From Colletes latitarsis (Eukaryota > Arthropoda > Insecta > Hymenoptera > Colletidae), in the NCBI RefSeq assembly GCF_051014445.1, contig NW_027488377.1, positions 4,836,001 to 4,900,000 of the forward strand: a DNA stretch of 64,000 nucleotides, given 5' to 3'. The position numbers and the translations under genes were made by a program. Of the stretch, positions 49,601-64,000 are shown one piece after another; within the stretch, counting starts at the first letter, position 1, and the number at the start of each line of letters is the position of its first letter. A model generated the notes under the pieces. It worked only from the letters and a program-made list of their open reading frames with translations. It searched no databases and had not been told where the DNA came from.

Positions 49601-52600
49601 GAAGCAGCTTCTATTGACTGTTTCAGTGTGGTACCACATTACTACGTGATCCAAACCAGAAAAGGGCCAGGGTCTGGCCAACAAGTGTGCGAAAAACGCG
49701 AAAGTATGAGCCAGATGATTGCAAATACCAGAACTAACACAGACATAACCAGCGTTATCCTCTAAAATACTAATCGGAACCAGCTTTTATTGACTGTTTC
49801 AGTGTGGTACCACATTACTACGGGATCCAAATCAGAAAAAGCCCAGGATCTGGCCAACAAGAATGCGAAAAACGCGAAAGTACGAGCCAGATGGGGGAAA
49901 ATCCCAGACCTAACGCAGACATAACCGGCGTTATCCGCTAAAATATTAATCTCAACCAGGTTTAATTGACTGTTTCGTTGTGGAACCACATTACTACGGG
50001 ATCCAAACCAGAGAAAGCCCAGGATCTGGCCAACAGGTATGCGACAAATGCGAAAGTACGAGCCAGATTAAGGCAAATACCAGAACTATGCCTGACATAA
50101 CCGGCGTTATCCTCTAAAATAATAATGGTAACCGGCTTTAAATGACTGTTTCCGTGTGGAAACGCATTACTACGGGATCCAAACCAGAAGAAGCCCAGGA
50201 TCTGGCCAACAAGTATGCGAAAAATGCGAAAGTACGATCCAGATGAGGGCAAATCCCAGACCTAACCGAGACATAACCGGCGTTATCCTCTACAATATTA
50301 ATCGCAACCAGGTTAAATCGACTGTTTCGGTGTGGTACCGCATTACTACGTGATCCAAACCAGAGAAAGGGCAGGATCTGGCCAACAAGAATGCGAAAAA
50401 TGCGAAAGTACGAGCCAGATGAGGGCAAATACCAGAACTATGCCTGACATAACCGGCGTTATCCTCTAAAATAATAATGGCAACCGGCTTTAATTGACTG
50501 TTCCCGTGTGGAAACGCATTACTACGGGATCCAAACCAGAAGAAGCCCAGGATCTGGCCAACAAGTATGCGAAAAATGCGACAGTACGATCCAGATGAGG
50601 GCAAATCCCAGACCTAACCGAGACATAACCGGCGTTATCCTCTAAAATATTAAGCGCAACCAGGTTAAATTGACTGTTCCGGTGTGGTACCGCATTACTA
50701 CGTGATCCAAACCTTAAAAATGCCAGGATCTTGCCAACAAGAATGCGAAAAATGCGAAAGTACGAGCCAGATGAGGGCAAATACCAGACCTAACCCAGAC
50801 ATAACCGGCGTTATCCCCTAAAATATTAATCGCAACCAGGTTTAATTGACTGTTTCGGTGTGGTACCGCATTGCTACGTGATCCAAACCAGAGAAAGGCC
50901 AGGATCTTGCCAACAAGAATGAGAAAAATGCGAAAGTATGAGCCAGATGATTGCAAATACCAGAACTAACCCTGGCATAACCAGCGTTATCCTCTAAAAT
51001 AATAATCGCAACCGGCTTTAATTGACTGTTTCCGTGTGGAAACGCATTACTACGGGATCCAAACCAGAAGAAGCCCAGGATCTGGCCAACAAGTGTGCGA
51101 AAAATGCGAAAGTACGAGCCAGATGATGGCAAATACCAGACCTAACACAGACGTAACCGGCGTTAAACTCTAAAATATTAATCGCAACCGGGTTTAATTG
51201 ACTGTTTCGGTGTAGTACCACATTACTACGTGGTCCAAGCCAGAAATAGCCCTGGATCTGGCCAACAAGTATGCGCAAAATGCGAAAGTACGAGCCAGAT
51301 GAGGGCAAATCCCAGACCAAACCGAGACATAACCGGCGTTATCCTCTAAAATATTAATCGCAACCAAGTTTAATTGACTGTTTCGGTGTGGTACCGCATT
51401 ACTACCTGATCCAAACCAGAAAAAGGCCAGGATCTGGTCCAACAAGTATGAGAAAAATGCGAAAGTTCGAGCCAGATGAGGGCAAATACCGGACCTAACC
51501 CAGACACAACCGGCGTTATCTTCTAAAATATTAATCGCAACCAGGTTTAACTGACTGTTTCGGTGTGGAACCACATTACTACGGTATTCAAACGAGAAAG
51601 AAACCCAAGATCTGGCCAACAGGTATGCGAAAAATGCGAAGGTATGAACCAGATGATTGCAAATACCAGAACTAACCCAGACATAACCAGCGTTATCCTC
51701 TAAAATATTAATCGCAACCAGGTTTAATTGACTGTTTCGGTGTGGTACCGCATTACTACGTGATCCAAACCAGAAAAAGGCCAGGATCTGGCCAACAAGT
51801 ATGAGATGAATGCGAAAGTACGAGCCAGATGAGGGCAAATACCGGACTTAACCCAGACATAACCGGCGTTATCCCCTAAAATATTAATCGCAACCAGGTT
51901 TAATTGACTGTTTCGGTGTGGTACCGCATTACTACGTGATCCAAACCAGAGAAAGGTCAGGATCTTGCCAACAAGAATGAGAAAAATGCGAAAGTATGTG
52001 CCAGATGATTGCAAATACCAGAACTATGCCTGACATAACCAGCGTTATCCTCTAAAATACGAATCGGAACATGCTTTTAATGACTGTTTCAGTGTGGTAA
52101 CACATTACTACGTGATCCAAACCAGAAAAATCCCAGGATCGGGCCAACAAGAGTGCGAGAAACGCGAAAGTACGAGCCAGATGTGGGAAAATCCCAGACC
52201 TAAGCCAGTCATTACCGGCGTTATCCTCTAAAATATTAATCCAAACCAGGTTTAATTGACTGTTTCGGTGTGGAACCACAATACGACGGGATCCAATCCA
52301 CAAAAGTCCCAAGATCTGGCCAACAAGTATGCGAAAAATGCGAAAGTATGAGCCAGATGAGGGCAAATACCACACCTAACCCAGACATAACCAGCGTTAT
52401 CCTCTAAAATGCTTATCGGAACCAGCTTCTATTGACTATTTCAGTGTGGTACCACATTACTACGTGATCCAAACCAGACAAGGGCCAGGGTCTGACCAAC
52501 AAGTGTGCGAAAAACGCGAAAGTATGAGCCAGATGATTGCCAATACCAGAACTAACACAGACATAACCAGCGTTATCCTCTAAAATACTAATCGGAACCA

Positions 52601-55600
52601 GCTTTTATTGACTGTTTCAGTGTGGTACCACATTACTACGGGATCCAAACAGAAAAAGCCCAGGATCTGACCAACAAGAATGCGAAAAATGCGAAGGTAT
52701 GAGGCAGATGGGGGCAAATACCAGACCTAACCCAGACATAACCGGCGTTATCCGCTAAAATATTAATCTCAACCAGGTTTAATTGACTGTTTCGTTGTGG
52801 AACCACATTACTACGGGATCCAAACCAGAGAAAACCCAGGATCTGGCCAACAGGTATGCGAAAAATGCGAAAGTATGAGCCAGATGATTGCAAATACCAG
52901 AACTAACCCAGACATAACCAGCGTTATCCTCTAAAATACTAATCGGAACCAGCTTTTATTGACTGTTTCAGTGTGGTACCACATTACTACGGGATCCAAA
53001 TCAGAAAAAGCCCAGGATCTGACCAACAAGAATGCGAAAAATGCGAAGGTATGAGGGAGATGGGTGCAAATACCAGACCTAACCCAGACATAACCGGCGT
53101 TATCCTCTAAAATATTAATCGCAACCAGGTTTAATTGACTGTTTCGGTGTGGTACTGCATTACTACGTGATCCAAACCAGAGAAAGGGCAGGATCTGGCC
53201 AACAAGAATGCGGAAATTGCGAAAGTACGAGCCAGATGAGGGCAAATACCAGAAATATGCCTGACATAACCAGCGTCATCCTCCAAAATACGAATCGGAA
53301 CATGCTTTTAATGACTGTTTCAGTGTGGTAACACATTACTACGTGATCCAAACCAGAAAAATCCCAGGATCGGGCCAACAAGAATGCGAGAAACGCGAAA
53401 GTACGAGCCAGATGATGGAAAATCCCAGACCTAACCCAGACATAACCGGCGTTATCCTCTAAAATAGTAATCGCAACCGGCTTTAATTGACTGTTTCCGT
53501 GTGGAAACGCATTACTACGGGATCCAAACAAGAAGAAGCCCAGGATCTGGCCAACAAGTATGCGAAAAATGCGAAAGTACGATCCAGATGAGGGCAAATC
53601 CCAGACCTAACCGAGACATAACCGGCGTTATCCTCTAAAATATTAATCGCAACCAGGTTTAATTGACCGTCTCGGTGTGGTACCGCATGACTACGTGATC
53701 CAAACCAGAAAAAGGCCAGGATCTTGCCAACAAGTATGAGAAAAATGCGAAAGTATGAGCCAGATGATTGCAAATACCACAACTAACCCTGACATAACCA
53801 GCGTTATCCTCTAAAATACGAATCGGAACATGCGTTTAATGACTGTTTCAGTGTGGTACCACATTACTACGTGATCCAAACCAGAAAAAGGCCAGGATCT
53901 GGCCAACAAGTATGAGAAAAATGCGAAAGTACGAGCCAGATGAGGGCAAATACCAGACCTAACCCAGCCATAACCGGCGTTATCCCCTAAAATAATAATC
54001 TCATCCAGGTTTAATTGACTGTTTCGGTATGGTACCGCATTACTACGTGATCCAAACCAGAGAAAGGCCAGGATCTTGCCAATAAGAATGAGAAAAATGC
54101 AAAAGTATGAGCCAGATGATTGCAAATACCAGAACTATGCCTGACATAACCAGCGTTATCCTCTAAAATACGAATCGGAACATGCTTTTAATGACTGCTT
54201 CAGTGTGGTAACACATTACTACGTGATCCAAACCAGAAAAATCCCAGGACAGGGCCAACAAGAATGCGAGAAACGCGAAAGTACGAGCCAGATGAGGGAA
54301 AATCCCAGACCTAACCCAGACATAACCGGCGTTATCCTCTAAAATAATAATCGCAACCGCCTGTAATTGACTGTTTCCGTGTGGAAACGCATTACTACGG
54401 GATCCAAACCAGAAGAAGCCCAGGATCTGGCCAACAAGTATGCGAAAAATGCGGAAGTACGATCCAGATGAGGGCAAATCCCAGACCTAACCGAGACGTA
54501 ACCGGCGTTATCCCCTAAAATATTAATCGCAACCAGGTATAATTGACTGTTTCGGTGTGGTACCGCATTGCTACGATGATCCAAACCAGAAAGAGGCCAG
54601 GATCTGGCCAACAAGTTTGCGCAAAATGCGAAAGTGCGAGCCAGATGAGGGCAAATCCCAGACCAAACCGAGACATAACCGGCGTTATCCTCTAAAATAT
54701 TAATCGCAACCAGGTTTAATTGACTGTTTCGGTGTGGAACCACATTACTACGGTATTCAAACTAGAAAGAAACCCAGGATCTGGCCAACAGGTATGCGAA
54801 AAATGCGAAAGTATGAACCAGATGATTACAAATACCAGAACTAACCCAGACATAACCAGCGTTATCCTCTAAAATATTAATCGCAACCAGGTTTAATTGA
54901 CTGTTTCGGTGTGGTACCGCATTACTACGTGATCCAAACCAGAAAAAGGCCAGGATCTGGCCAACAAGTATGCGAAAAATGCGAAAGTACGAGCCAGATG
55001 ATGGCAAATACCAGACCTAACACAGACGTAACCGGCGTTATCCTCTAAAATATTAATCGCAACCGGGTTTAATTGACTGTTTCGGTGTAGTACCACATTA
55101 CTACGTGGTCCAAGCCAGAAATAGCCCTGGATCTGGCCAACAAGTATGCGCAAAATGCGAAAGTACGAGCCTGATGAGGGCAAATACCAGACCAAACCGA
55201 GACATAACCGGCGTTATCCTCTAAAATATTAATCGCAACCAGGTTTAATTGACTGTTTCGGTGTGGTAGCGCATTACTACGTGATCCAAACCAGAAAGAA
55301 ACCCAGGATCTGGCCAACAGGTATGCGAAAAATGCGAAAGTATGAACCAAATGATTGCTAATACCAGAACTAACACAGACGTAACCGGCGTTATCCTCTA
55401 AAATAATAATCGCAACCGGGTTTAATTGACTGTTTCCGTGTGGAAACGCATTACTACGGTATTCAAACTAGAAAGAAACCCAGGATCTGGCCAACAGGTA
55501 TGCGAAAAATGCGAAAGTATGAACCAGATGATTACAAATACCAGAACTAACCCAGACATAACCAGCGTTATCCTCTAAAATATTAATCGCAACCAGGTTT

Positions 55601-58249
55601 AATTGACTGTTTCGGTGTGGTACCGCATTACTACGTGATCCAAACCTGAAAAAGGCCAGGATCTGGCCAAGAAGTATGAGATGAATGCGAAAGTACGAGC
55701 CAGATGAGGGAAAATCCCAGACCTAACGGAGACGTAACCGGCGTTATCCGCTAAAATATTAATCGCATCAGGTATAATTGACTGTTTCGGTGTGGTACCG
55801 CATTGCTACGATGATCCAAACCAGAAAGAGGCCAGGATCTGCCTAACAAGTATGCGAAAAATGCGAAAGTACGAGCCAGATGAGGGCAAATACCAGACCA
55901 AACCGAGACATAACCGGCGTTATCCTCTAAAATATTAATCGCAACCAGGTTTAATTGACTGTTTCGGTGTGGTACCACATTACTACGTGATCCAAACCAG
56001 AAAAAGGCCAGGATCTGGCCAACAAGAATGCGAAAAATGCGAAAGTACGAGCCAGATGAGGGAAAATCCCAGACCTAACCCAGACATAACCGGCGTTATC
56101 CCCTAAAATATTAATCGCAACCAGGTTTAATTGACTGTTTCGGTGTGGTACCGCATTACTGCGTGATCCAAACCAGAGAAAGGCCAGGACCTTGCCAACA
56201 AGAATGAGAAAAATGCGAAAGTATGAGCCAGATGATTGCAAATACCAGAACTAACCCTGGCATAACCAGCGTTATCCTCTAAAATACGCATCGGAACATG
56301 CTTTTAATGACTGTTTCAGTGTGGTACCACATTACTACGTGATCCAAACCAGAAAGAGGCCAGGATCTGGCCAACAAGTATGCGAAAAATGCGAAAGTAC
56401 TAGCCAGATGAGGGAAAATCCCAGACCTAACCGAGACGTAACCGGCGTTATCCGCTAAAATACTAATCGCAACCAGGTATAATTGACTGTTTCGGTGTGG
56501 TACCGCATTGCTACGATGATCCAAACCAGAAAGAGGCCAGGATCTGCCTAACAAGTATGCGAAAAATGCGAAAGTACGAGCCAGATGAGGGCAAATACCA
56601 GACCAAGCCGAGACATAACCGGCGTTATCCTCTAAAATATTAATCGCAACCAGGTTTAATTGACTGTTTCGGTGTAGTACCACATTACTACGTGGTCCAA
56701 GCCAGATTAAGGCCAGGATCTGGCCAACAAGTATCAGATGAATTCGAAAGTACGAGCCAGATGAGGGCAAATACCAGACCTAACACAGACGTATCCGGCG
56801 TTATCCTCTAAAATATTAATCGCAACCAGGTTTAATTGACTGTTTCTGTGTGGTACCGCATTACTACGTGATCCAAACCAGAAAAAGGCCAGGATCTGGC
56901 CAACAAGTATGAGATGAATGCGAAAGTACGAGCCAGATGAGGGCAAATACCAGACCAAACCGAGACATAACCGGCGTTATCCTCTAAAATATTAATCGCA
57001 ACCAGGTTTAATTGACTGTTTCGGTGTGGTAGCGCATTACTACGTGATCCAAACCAGAAAGAAACCCAGGATCTGGCCAACAGGTATGCGAAAAATGCGA
57101 AAGTATGAACCAAATGATTGCTAATACCAGAACTAACACAGACGTAACCGGCGTTATCCTCTAAAATAATAATCGCAACCGGGTTTAATTGACTGTTTCC
57201 GTGTGGAAACGCATTACTACGGGATCCAAACCAGAAGAAGCCCAGGATCTGGCCAACAAGTATGAGAAAAATGCGAAAGTATGTCCCAGATGATTGCAAA
57301 TACCAGAACTATGCCTGACATAACCAGCGTTATCCTCTAAAATACGAATCGGAACATGCTTTTAATGACTGTTTCAGTGTGGTAACACATTACTACGTGA
57401 TCCAAACCAGAAAAAGGCCAGGATCTGGCCAACAAGAATGAGAAAAATGCGATAGTATGTGCCAGATGATTGCAAATGCCAGAACTATGCCTGACATAAC
57501 CAGCGTTATCCTCTAAAATACGAATCGGAACATGCTTTTAATGACTGTTTCAGTGTGGTAACACATTACTACGTGATCCAAAGCAGAAAAATCCCAGGAT
57601 CGGGCCAACAAGAATGCGAGAAACGCGAAAGTACGAGCCAGATGTGAGAAAATCCCTGACCTAACCCAGTCATTACCGGCGTTATCCTCTAAAATAATAA
57701 TCGCAAACGGGTTTAATTGACTGTTTCCGTGTGGAAACGCATTACTACGGTATCCACACCAGAAGAAGCCCAGGATCTGGCCAACAAGAATGCGAAAAAT
57801 GCGAAAGTACGATCCAGATGAGGGCAAATCCCAGACCTAACCGAGACATAACCGGCGTTATCCTCTAAAATATTAATCGCAACCAGGTTTAATTGACTGT
57901 TTCGGTGTGGTACCGCATTACTACGTGATCCAAACCAGAAAAAGGCCAGGATCTTGCCAACAAGTATGAGAAAAATGCGAAAGTATGAGCCAGATGATTG
58001 CAAATACCACAACTAACCCTGACATAACCAGCGTTATCCTCTAAAATACGAATCGGAACATGCCTTCAATGACAGTTTCTGTGTGGTACCACATTACTAC
58101 GTGATCAAAACCAGAAAAAGCCCAGGATCGGGCCAACAAGAATGCAAAAAATGCGAAAGTACGAGCCAGATGAGGGAAAATCCCAGACCTAACCGAGACG
58201 TAACCGGCGTTATCCGCTAAAATATTAATCGCAACCGGGTATAATTGAC

Positions 58250-61200
58250 TGTTTCGGTGTAGTACCACATTACTACGTGGTCCAAGCCAGAAATAGCCCT
58301 GGATCTGGCCAACAAGTATGCGCAAAATGCGAAAGTACGAGCCAGATGAGGGCAAATCCCAGACCAAACCGAGACATAACCGGCGTTATCCTCTAAAATA
58401 TTAATCGCAACCAGGTTTAATTGACTGTTTCGGTGTGGTACTGCTTTACTACGTGATCCAAACCAGAAAAATGCCAGGATCTGGACAACAAGTATGAGAA
58501 AAATGCGAAAGTTCGGGCCAGATGAGGGCAAATACCAGACCTAACCCAGACAAAACCGACGTTATCCTCTAAAATATTAACCGCAACCAGGTTTAATTGA
58601 CTGTTTCGGTGTGGAACCACATTACTACGGTATCCAAACCAGAAAGAAACCCAGGATCTGGCCAACAGGTATGCGAAAAATGCGAAAGTATGAACCAGAT
58701 GATTGCAAATACCAGAACTAACCCAGACATAACCAGCGTTATCCTCTAAAATATTAATCGCAACCAGGTTTAATTGACTGTTTCGGTGTGGTACCGCATT
58801 ACTACGTGATCCAAACCAGAGAAAGGGCAGGATCTGGCCAACAAGAATGCGAAAAATGCGAAAGTACGAGCCAGATGAGGGCAAATACCAGAACTATGCC
58901 TGACATAACCGGCGTTATCCTCTAAAATAGTAATCGCAACCGGCTTTAATTGACTGTTTCCGTGTGGAAACGCATTACTACGGGATCCAAACCAGAGGAA
59001 GCCCAGGATCTGGCCAACAAGTATGCGAAAAATGCGAAAGTACGATCCAGATGAGGGCAAATCCCAGACCTAACCGAGACATAACCGGCGTTATCCTCTG
59101 AAATATTAATCGCAACCAGGTTTAATTGACTGTTTCGGTGTGGTACCGCATTACTACGTGATCCAAACCAGAAAAGGGCCAGGATCTGGCCAACAAGTAT
59201 GAGAAAAATGCGAAAGTATGAGCCAGATGATTGCAAATACCACAACTAACCCTGACATAACCAGCGTTATCCTCTAAAATACGAATCGGAACATGCGTTT
59301 AATGACTGTTTCAGTGTGGTACCACATTACTACGTGATCCAAACCAGAAAAAGGCCAGGATCTGGCCAACACGAATGCGAAAAATGCGAAAGTACGAGCA
59401 GGATGAGGGCACATACCAGACCTAACCCAGACATAACCGGCGTTATCCCTTAAATATTAATCGCAACCAGGTTTACTTGACTGTTTCGGTGTGGTACCAC
59501 ATTACTACGTGGTCCAAGCCAGAAATAGCCCTGGATCTGGCCAACAAGTATGCGCAAAATGCGAAAGTACGAGCCAGATGAGGGCAAATCCCAGACCAAA
59601 TGAGACATAACCGGCGTTATCCTCTAAACTATTAATCGCAACCAGGTTTAATTGACTGTTTCGGTGTGGTACCGCATTACTACGTGATCCAAACCAGAAA
59701 AGGGCCAGGATCTGGCCAACAAGTATGAGAAAAATGCGAAAGTTCGAGCCAGATGAGGGCAAATACCAGACCTAACCCAGACATAACCGGCGTTATCCCC
59801 TATAATATTAATCGCAACCAGGTTTAATTGACTGTTTCGGTGTAGTACCACATTACTACGTGGTCCAAGCCAGAAATAGCCCTGGATCTGGCCAACAAGT
59901 ATGCGCAAAATGCGAAAGTACGAGCCAGATGAAGGCAAATCCCAGACCAAATGAGACATAACCGGCGTTATCCTCTAAACTATTAATCGCAACCAGGTTT
60001 AATTGACTGTTTCGGTGTGGTACCGCATTACTACGTGATCCAAACCAGAAAAGGGCCAGGATCTGGCCAACAAGTATGAGAAAAATGCGAAAGTTCGAGC
60101 CAGATGAGGGCAAATACCAGACCTAACCCAGACATAACCGGCGTTATCCCCTATAATATTAATCGCAACCAGGTTTAATTGACAGTTTCGGTGTGGTACC
60201 GCATTACTACGGTATTCAGACTAGAAAGAAACTCAGGATCTGGCCAACAGGTATGCGAAAAATGCGAAAGTATGAACCAGATGATTGCAAATACCAGAAC
60301 TAACCCAGACATAACCAGCGTTATCCTCTAAAATATTAATCGCAACCAGGTTTAATTGACTGTTTCGGTGTGGTACCGCATTACTACGTGATCCGAACCA
60401 GAAAAAGGCCAGGATCTGGCCAACAAGTATGAGATGAATGCGAAAGTACGAGCCAGATGTGGGCAAATACCAGACCTAACCCAGACATAACCGGCGTTAT
60501 CCCCTAAAATATTAATCGCAACCAGGTTTAATTGACAGTTTCGGTGTGGTACCGCATTACTACGTGATCCAAACCAGAGAAACGTCAGGATCTTGCCAAC
60601 AAGAATGAGAAAAATGCGAAAGTATGTGCCAGATGATTGCAAATACCAGAACTATGCCTGACATTACCAGCGTTATCCTCTAAAATACGAATCGGAACAT
60701 GCTTTTAATGACTGTTTCAGTGTGGTAACACATTACTACGTGATCCAAACCAGAAAAATCCCAGGATCGGGCCAACAAGAATGCGAGAAACGCGAAAGTA
60801 CGAGCCAGATGGGGGCAAATCCCAGACCTAACCGAGACATAACCAGCGTTATCCTCTAAAGTATTAATCGCAACCAGGTTTAATTGACTGCTTCAGTGTG
60901 GTACCACATTACTACGGGATCCAAACCAGAAAAAAACCCAGGATATGGCCAACAAGTATGCGAAAAATGCGAAAGTATGAGCCAGATGATTGCAAATACC
61001 AGAACTAACACAGACATAACCACCGTTATCCTCTAAAATACTAATCGGAACCAGCTTTTATTGACTGTTTCAGTGTGGTACCACATTACTACGTGATCCA
61101 AACCAGACAAGGGCCAGGGACTGACCAACAAGTGTGCGAATAACGCGAAAGTATGAGCCAGATGATTGCAAATACCAGAACTAACACAGACATAACCAGC

Positions 61201-64000
61201 GTTATCCTCTAAAATACTTATCGGAACCAGCTTCTATTGACTGTTTCAGTGTGGTACCACATTACTACGTGATCCAAACCAGACAAGGGCCAGGGACTGA
61301 CCAACAAGTGTGCGAAAAACGCGAAAGTATGAGCCAGATGATTGCAAATACCAGAACTAACACAGACATAACAAGCGTTATCCTCTAAAACACTAATCGG
61401 AACCAGCTTTTATTGACTGTTTCAGTGTGATACCACATTACTACGGGATCCAAATCAGAAAAAGCCCAGGATCTGGCCAACAAGAATGCGAAAAACGCGT
61501 AAGTATGAGCCGGATGATTGCAAATACCAGAACTAACCCAGACATAACCAGCGTTATCCTCTAAAATACTTATCGGAACCAGCTTCTATTGACTGTTTCA
61601 GTGTGGTACCACATTACTACGTGATCCAAACCAGACAAGGGCCAGGGACTGACCAACAAGTGTGCGAAAAACGCGAAAGTATGAGCCAGATGATTGCAAA
61701 TACCAGAACTAACACAGACATAACCAGCGTTATCCTCTAAAATACTAATCGGAACCAGCTTTTATTGACTGTTTCAGTGTGGTACCACATTACTACGGGA
61801 TCCAAATCAGAAAAAGCCCAGGATCTGGCCAACAAGAATGCGAAAAACGCGAAAGTACGAGCCAGATGGGGGCAAATCCCAGACCTAACCGAGACATAAC
61901 CAGCGTTATCCTCTAAAGTATTAATCGCAACCAGGTTTAATTGACTGTTTCAGTGTGGTACCGCATTACTACGTGATCCAAACCAGAGAAAGGTCAGGAT
62001 CTTGCCAACAAGAATGAGAAAAAAGCGAAAGTATGTGCCAGATTATTGCAAATACCAGAACTATGCCTGACATAACCAGCGTTATCCTCTAAAATACGAA
62101 TCGGAACATGCTTTTAATGACTGTTTCACTGTGGTAACACATTAGTACGTGATCCAAACCAGAAAAATCCCAGGATCGGGCCAACAAGAATGCGAGAAAC
62201 GCGAAAGTACGAGCCAGATGTGGGAAAATCCCAGACCTAACCCAGTCATTACCGTCGTTATCCTCTAAAATATTAATCCCAACCAGGTTTAATTGACTGT
62301 TTCAGCGTGGTACCACATTACTACGTGATCCAAACCAGAAAATGCCCAGGATCTGGCCAACAAGTATGCGAAACGTGCGAAAGTACGAGACAGATACGTG
62401 CAAATCCTAGACCTAACCGTGACATAACCGGCGTTATCCACTAAAATATTTATCGCAAACAGGTTTAATTGACTGTTTCGGTGTGGTACCGCATTACTAC
62501 GTGATCGAAACCATAAAAAGGCTAGGATGAGGCCAACAAGTAAGCGAAAGATGCGAAAGTACGAGCGAGATGAGGGCAAATACCAGACCTAACCCAGACA
62601 TAACCGGCGTTATCCCCTAAAATATTAATCGCAACCAGGTTTAATTGACTGTTTCAGTGTGGAACCACAATACGACGGGATCCAATCCACAAAAAACCCA
62701 AGATCTGGCCAACAAGTATGCGAAAAATGCGAAAGTATGAGCCAGATGAGGGCAAATACCAGACCTAACACACACATAACCGGCGTTATCCTCTAAAATA
62801 TTAATCGGACCCAGGTTTAATTGACTGTTTCGGTGTGGAACCACATTCCTACGGGATCCAAACCAGAAAAAACCCAGGATCTGGCCAACAAGCATGAGAA
62901 AAACGCGAAAGTATGAGCCAGATGATGGCAAATACCAGAACTATCCCAGACATAACCAGCGTTATCCTCTAAAATATTATTCGCAACCAGGTTTACTGAC
63001 TGTTTCACTCTGGTACCACTTTACTACGTGGTCCAAGCCAGAAGAAGGCCAGGATCTGGCCAACAAGTATGCGAAAAATGCGAAAGTCCGAGCCAGATGA
63101 GGGCAAATACCAGACCTACCCGAGTCATAAACGGCGTTATCCTCTAAAATACTAATCGCAACCAGGTTTAATTGACTGTTTCAGTGTGGGACCACATTAC
63201 TACGGGATCCAAACCAGAAAAAGCCCAGGATCTGGCCAACAACTATGAGAGAAACGCGTAAGTATGAGCCAGATGATTGCAAATACCAGAACTAACCCAG
63301 ACATAACCAGCGTTATCCTCTAAAATACTTATCGGAAGCAGCTTCTATTGACTGTTTCAGTGTGGTACCACATTACTACGTGAGCCAAACCAGAGAAAGC
63401 CCAGGATCTGGCCAACAGGTATGCGAAAAATGCGAAAGTAGGAGCCAGATGATTGCAAATACCAGAACTAACCCAGACATAACTAGCGTTATCCTCTAAA
63501 ATATTAATCGCAACCAGGTTTAAATGACTGTTTCGGTGTGGTACCGCATTACTACGTGATCCAAACCAGAGAAAGGGCAGGATCTGGCCAACAAGAATGC
63601 GAAAAATGCGAAAGTACGAGCCAGATGGGGGCAAATACCAGAACTATGCCTGACATAATCGGCGTTATCCTCTAAAATAATAATGGCAACCGGCTTTAAT
63701 TGACTGTTTCCGTGTGGAAACGCATTACTACGGGATCCAAACCAGAAGAACCCCAGGATCTGGCCAACAAGTATGCGAAAAATGCGAAAGTACGATCCAG
63801 ATGAGGGCAAATCCCAGACCTAACCGAGACATAACCGGCGTTATCCTCTGAAATATTAATCGCAACCAGGTTTAATTGTCTGTTTCGGTGTGGTACCGCA
63901 TTACTACGTGATCCAAACCAGAAAAAGGCCAGGATCTGGCCATCAAGTATGAGAAAAATGCGAAAGTTTGAGCCAGATGATTGCAAATACCACAACTAAC
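58250..64000. repeat. Long-range repeated block of the satellite, copy 2
   Basis: This is the counterpart of 42760-47300, with about eight additional monomers between 60750 and 62080. Those carry repeated CAGACAAGGGCCAGGGACTG variants at about 61105, 61283 and 61631. The divergent monomer pair is at about 62280-62600. Sequence of the two copies is close but not identical (TAGGAGCC is shared at 46716 and 63438, while 46607 and 63329 differ nearby). The match runs into the window end, so the true length is unknown. Confidence 0.7.
59450..60170. repeat. 351-bp dimer duplication
   Basis: About 59460-59810 and 59811-60161 are nearly the same. Both carry CCAGACCAAATGAGACATAA (a 2-base shortened variant) and CCCCTATAATATTAATCGC. 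The period is one base less than two monomers. These shared private variants indicate a local, recent duplication of two monomers. Confidence 0.8.

Larger units (their letters stand above)
25229..64000. repeat. 176-bp satellite array, right block
   Basis: The same satellite continues to the end of the window, in the same orientation as the left block. Variants more common here include CCGTGTGGAAACGCATTAC (28500s onward), AATAATCGCAACCGG, TACGTGGTCCAAGCCAGAA and TATTCAAACTAGAAAG. I saw no second mobile element, RNA gene or host gene anywhere in this stretch. The array runs past the window end. Confidence 0.97.

Noticed and set aside
25229..64000. The same open frames in the right satellite block
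   Set aside because: Same reasoning: start and stop positions simply follow the monomer period and its small indels.
1..64000. CRISPR array or other spaced direct repeats
   Set aside because: Repeats are contiguous whole monomers of 176 bp with no unique spacers, and the transposon is eukaryotic.

Overview
The window is eukaryotic heterochromatin: one satellite DNA array interrupted by a single GC-rich non-LTR retrotransposon. No host gene is visible. The retrotransposon has the layout of the R1 clade (ORF1 with three C-terminal zinc knuckles; ORF2 with an apurinic-like endonuclease, a reverse transcriptase and a C-terminal CCHC). That clade is essentially arthropod, so the host is probably an insect. 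The sequence does not fix the species.

Layout. Positions 1-19258 and 25229-64000 are head-to-tail copies of a monomer of about 176 bp, roughly 330 copies by simple division. The array has several levels of order: an alternation of two monomer flavours; a 529-bp three-monomer higher-order repeat (about 12990-17540); a 7/8-monomer repeat (about 2950-5806); near-identical tandem duplications of 2116 bp (about 8010-12350) and 3345 bp (about 28145-34840); a 351-bp dimer duplication (about 59450-60170); and long-range matching blocks about 15.5 to 16.9 kb apart (about 42.8-47.3 kb against 58.2-64.0 kb). This is the pattern expected of repeated unequal crossing-over.

Positions 19259-25228 are the retrotransposon, on the + strand, flanked by a perfect 13-bp target-site duplication made from satellite sequence and ending in a run of 11 A. 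It appears full length: a structured 5' UTR, ORF1 (19642-21520), ORF2 (21520-24700) overlapping ORF1 through TAATG, and a 3' UTR of about 0.5 kb made largely of consecutive hairpins. Four lesions disable the copy: a frameshift at a run of eight G in ORF1, and a nonsense codon, a one-base frameshift next to the YADD box, and a second nonsense codon in ORF2. The motifs are otherwise intact, so the copy looks recently inactivated.

The most notable points are the clean insertion of an R1-type element into the satellite (possibly a satellite-targeting lineage), the TAATG gene junction, and the unusually hairpin-dense UTRs.
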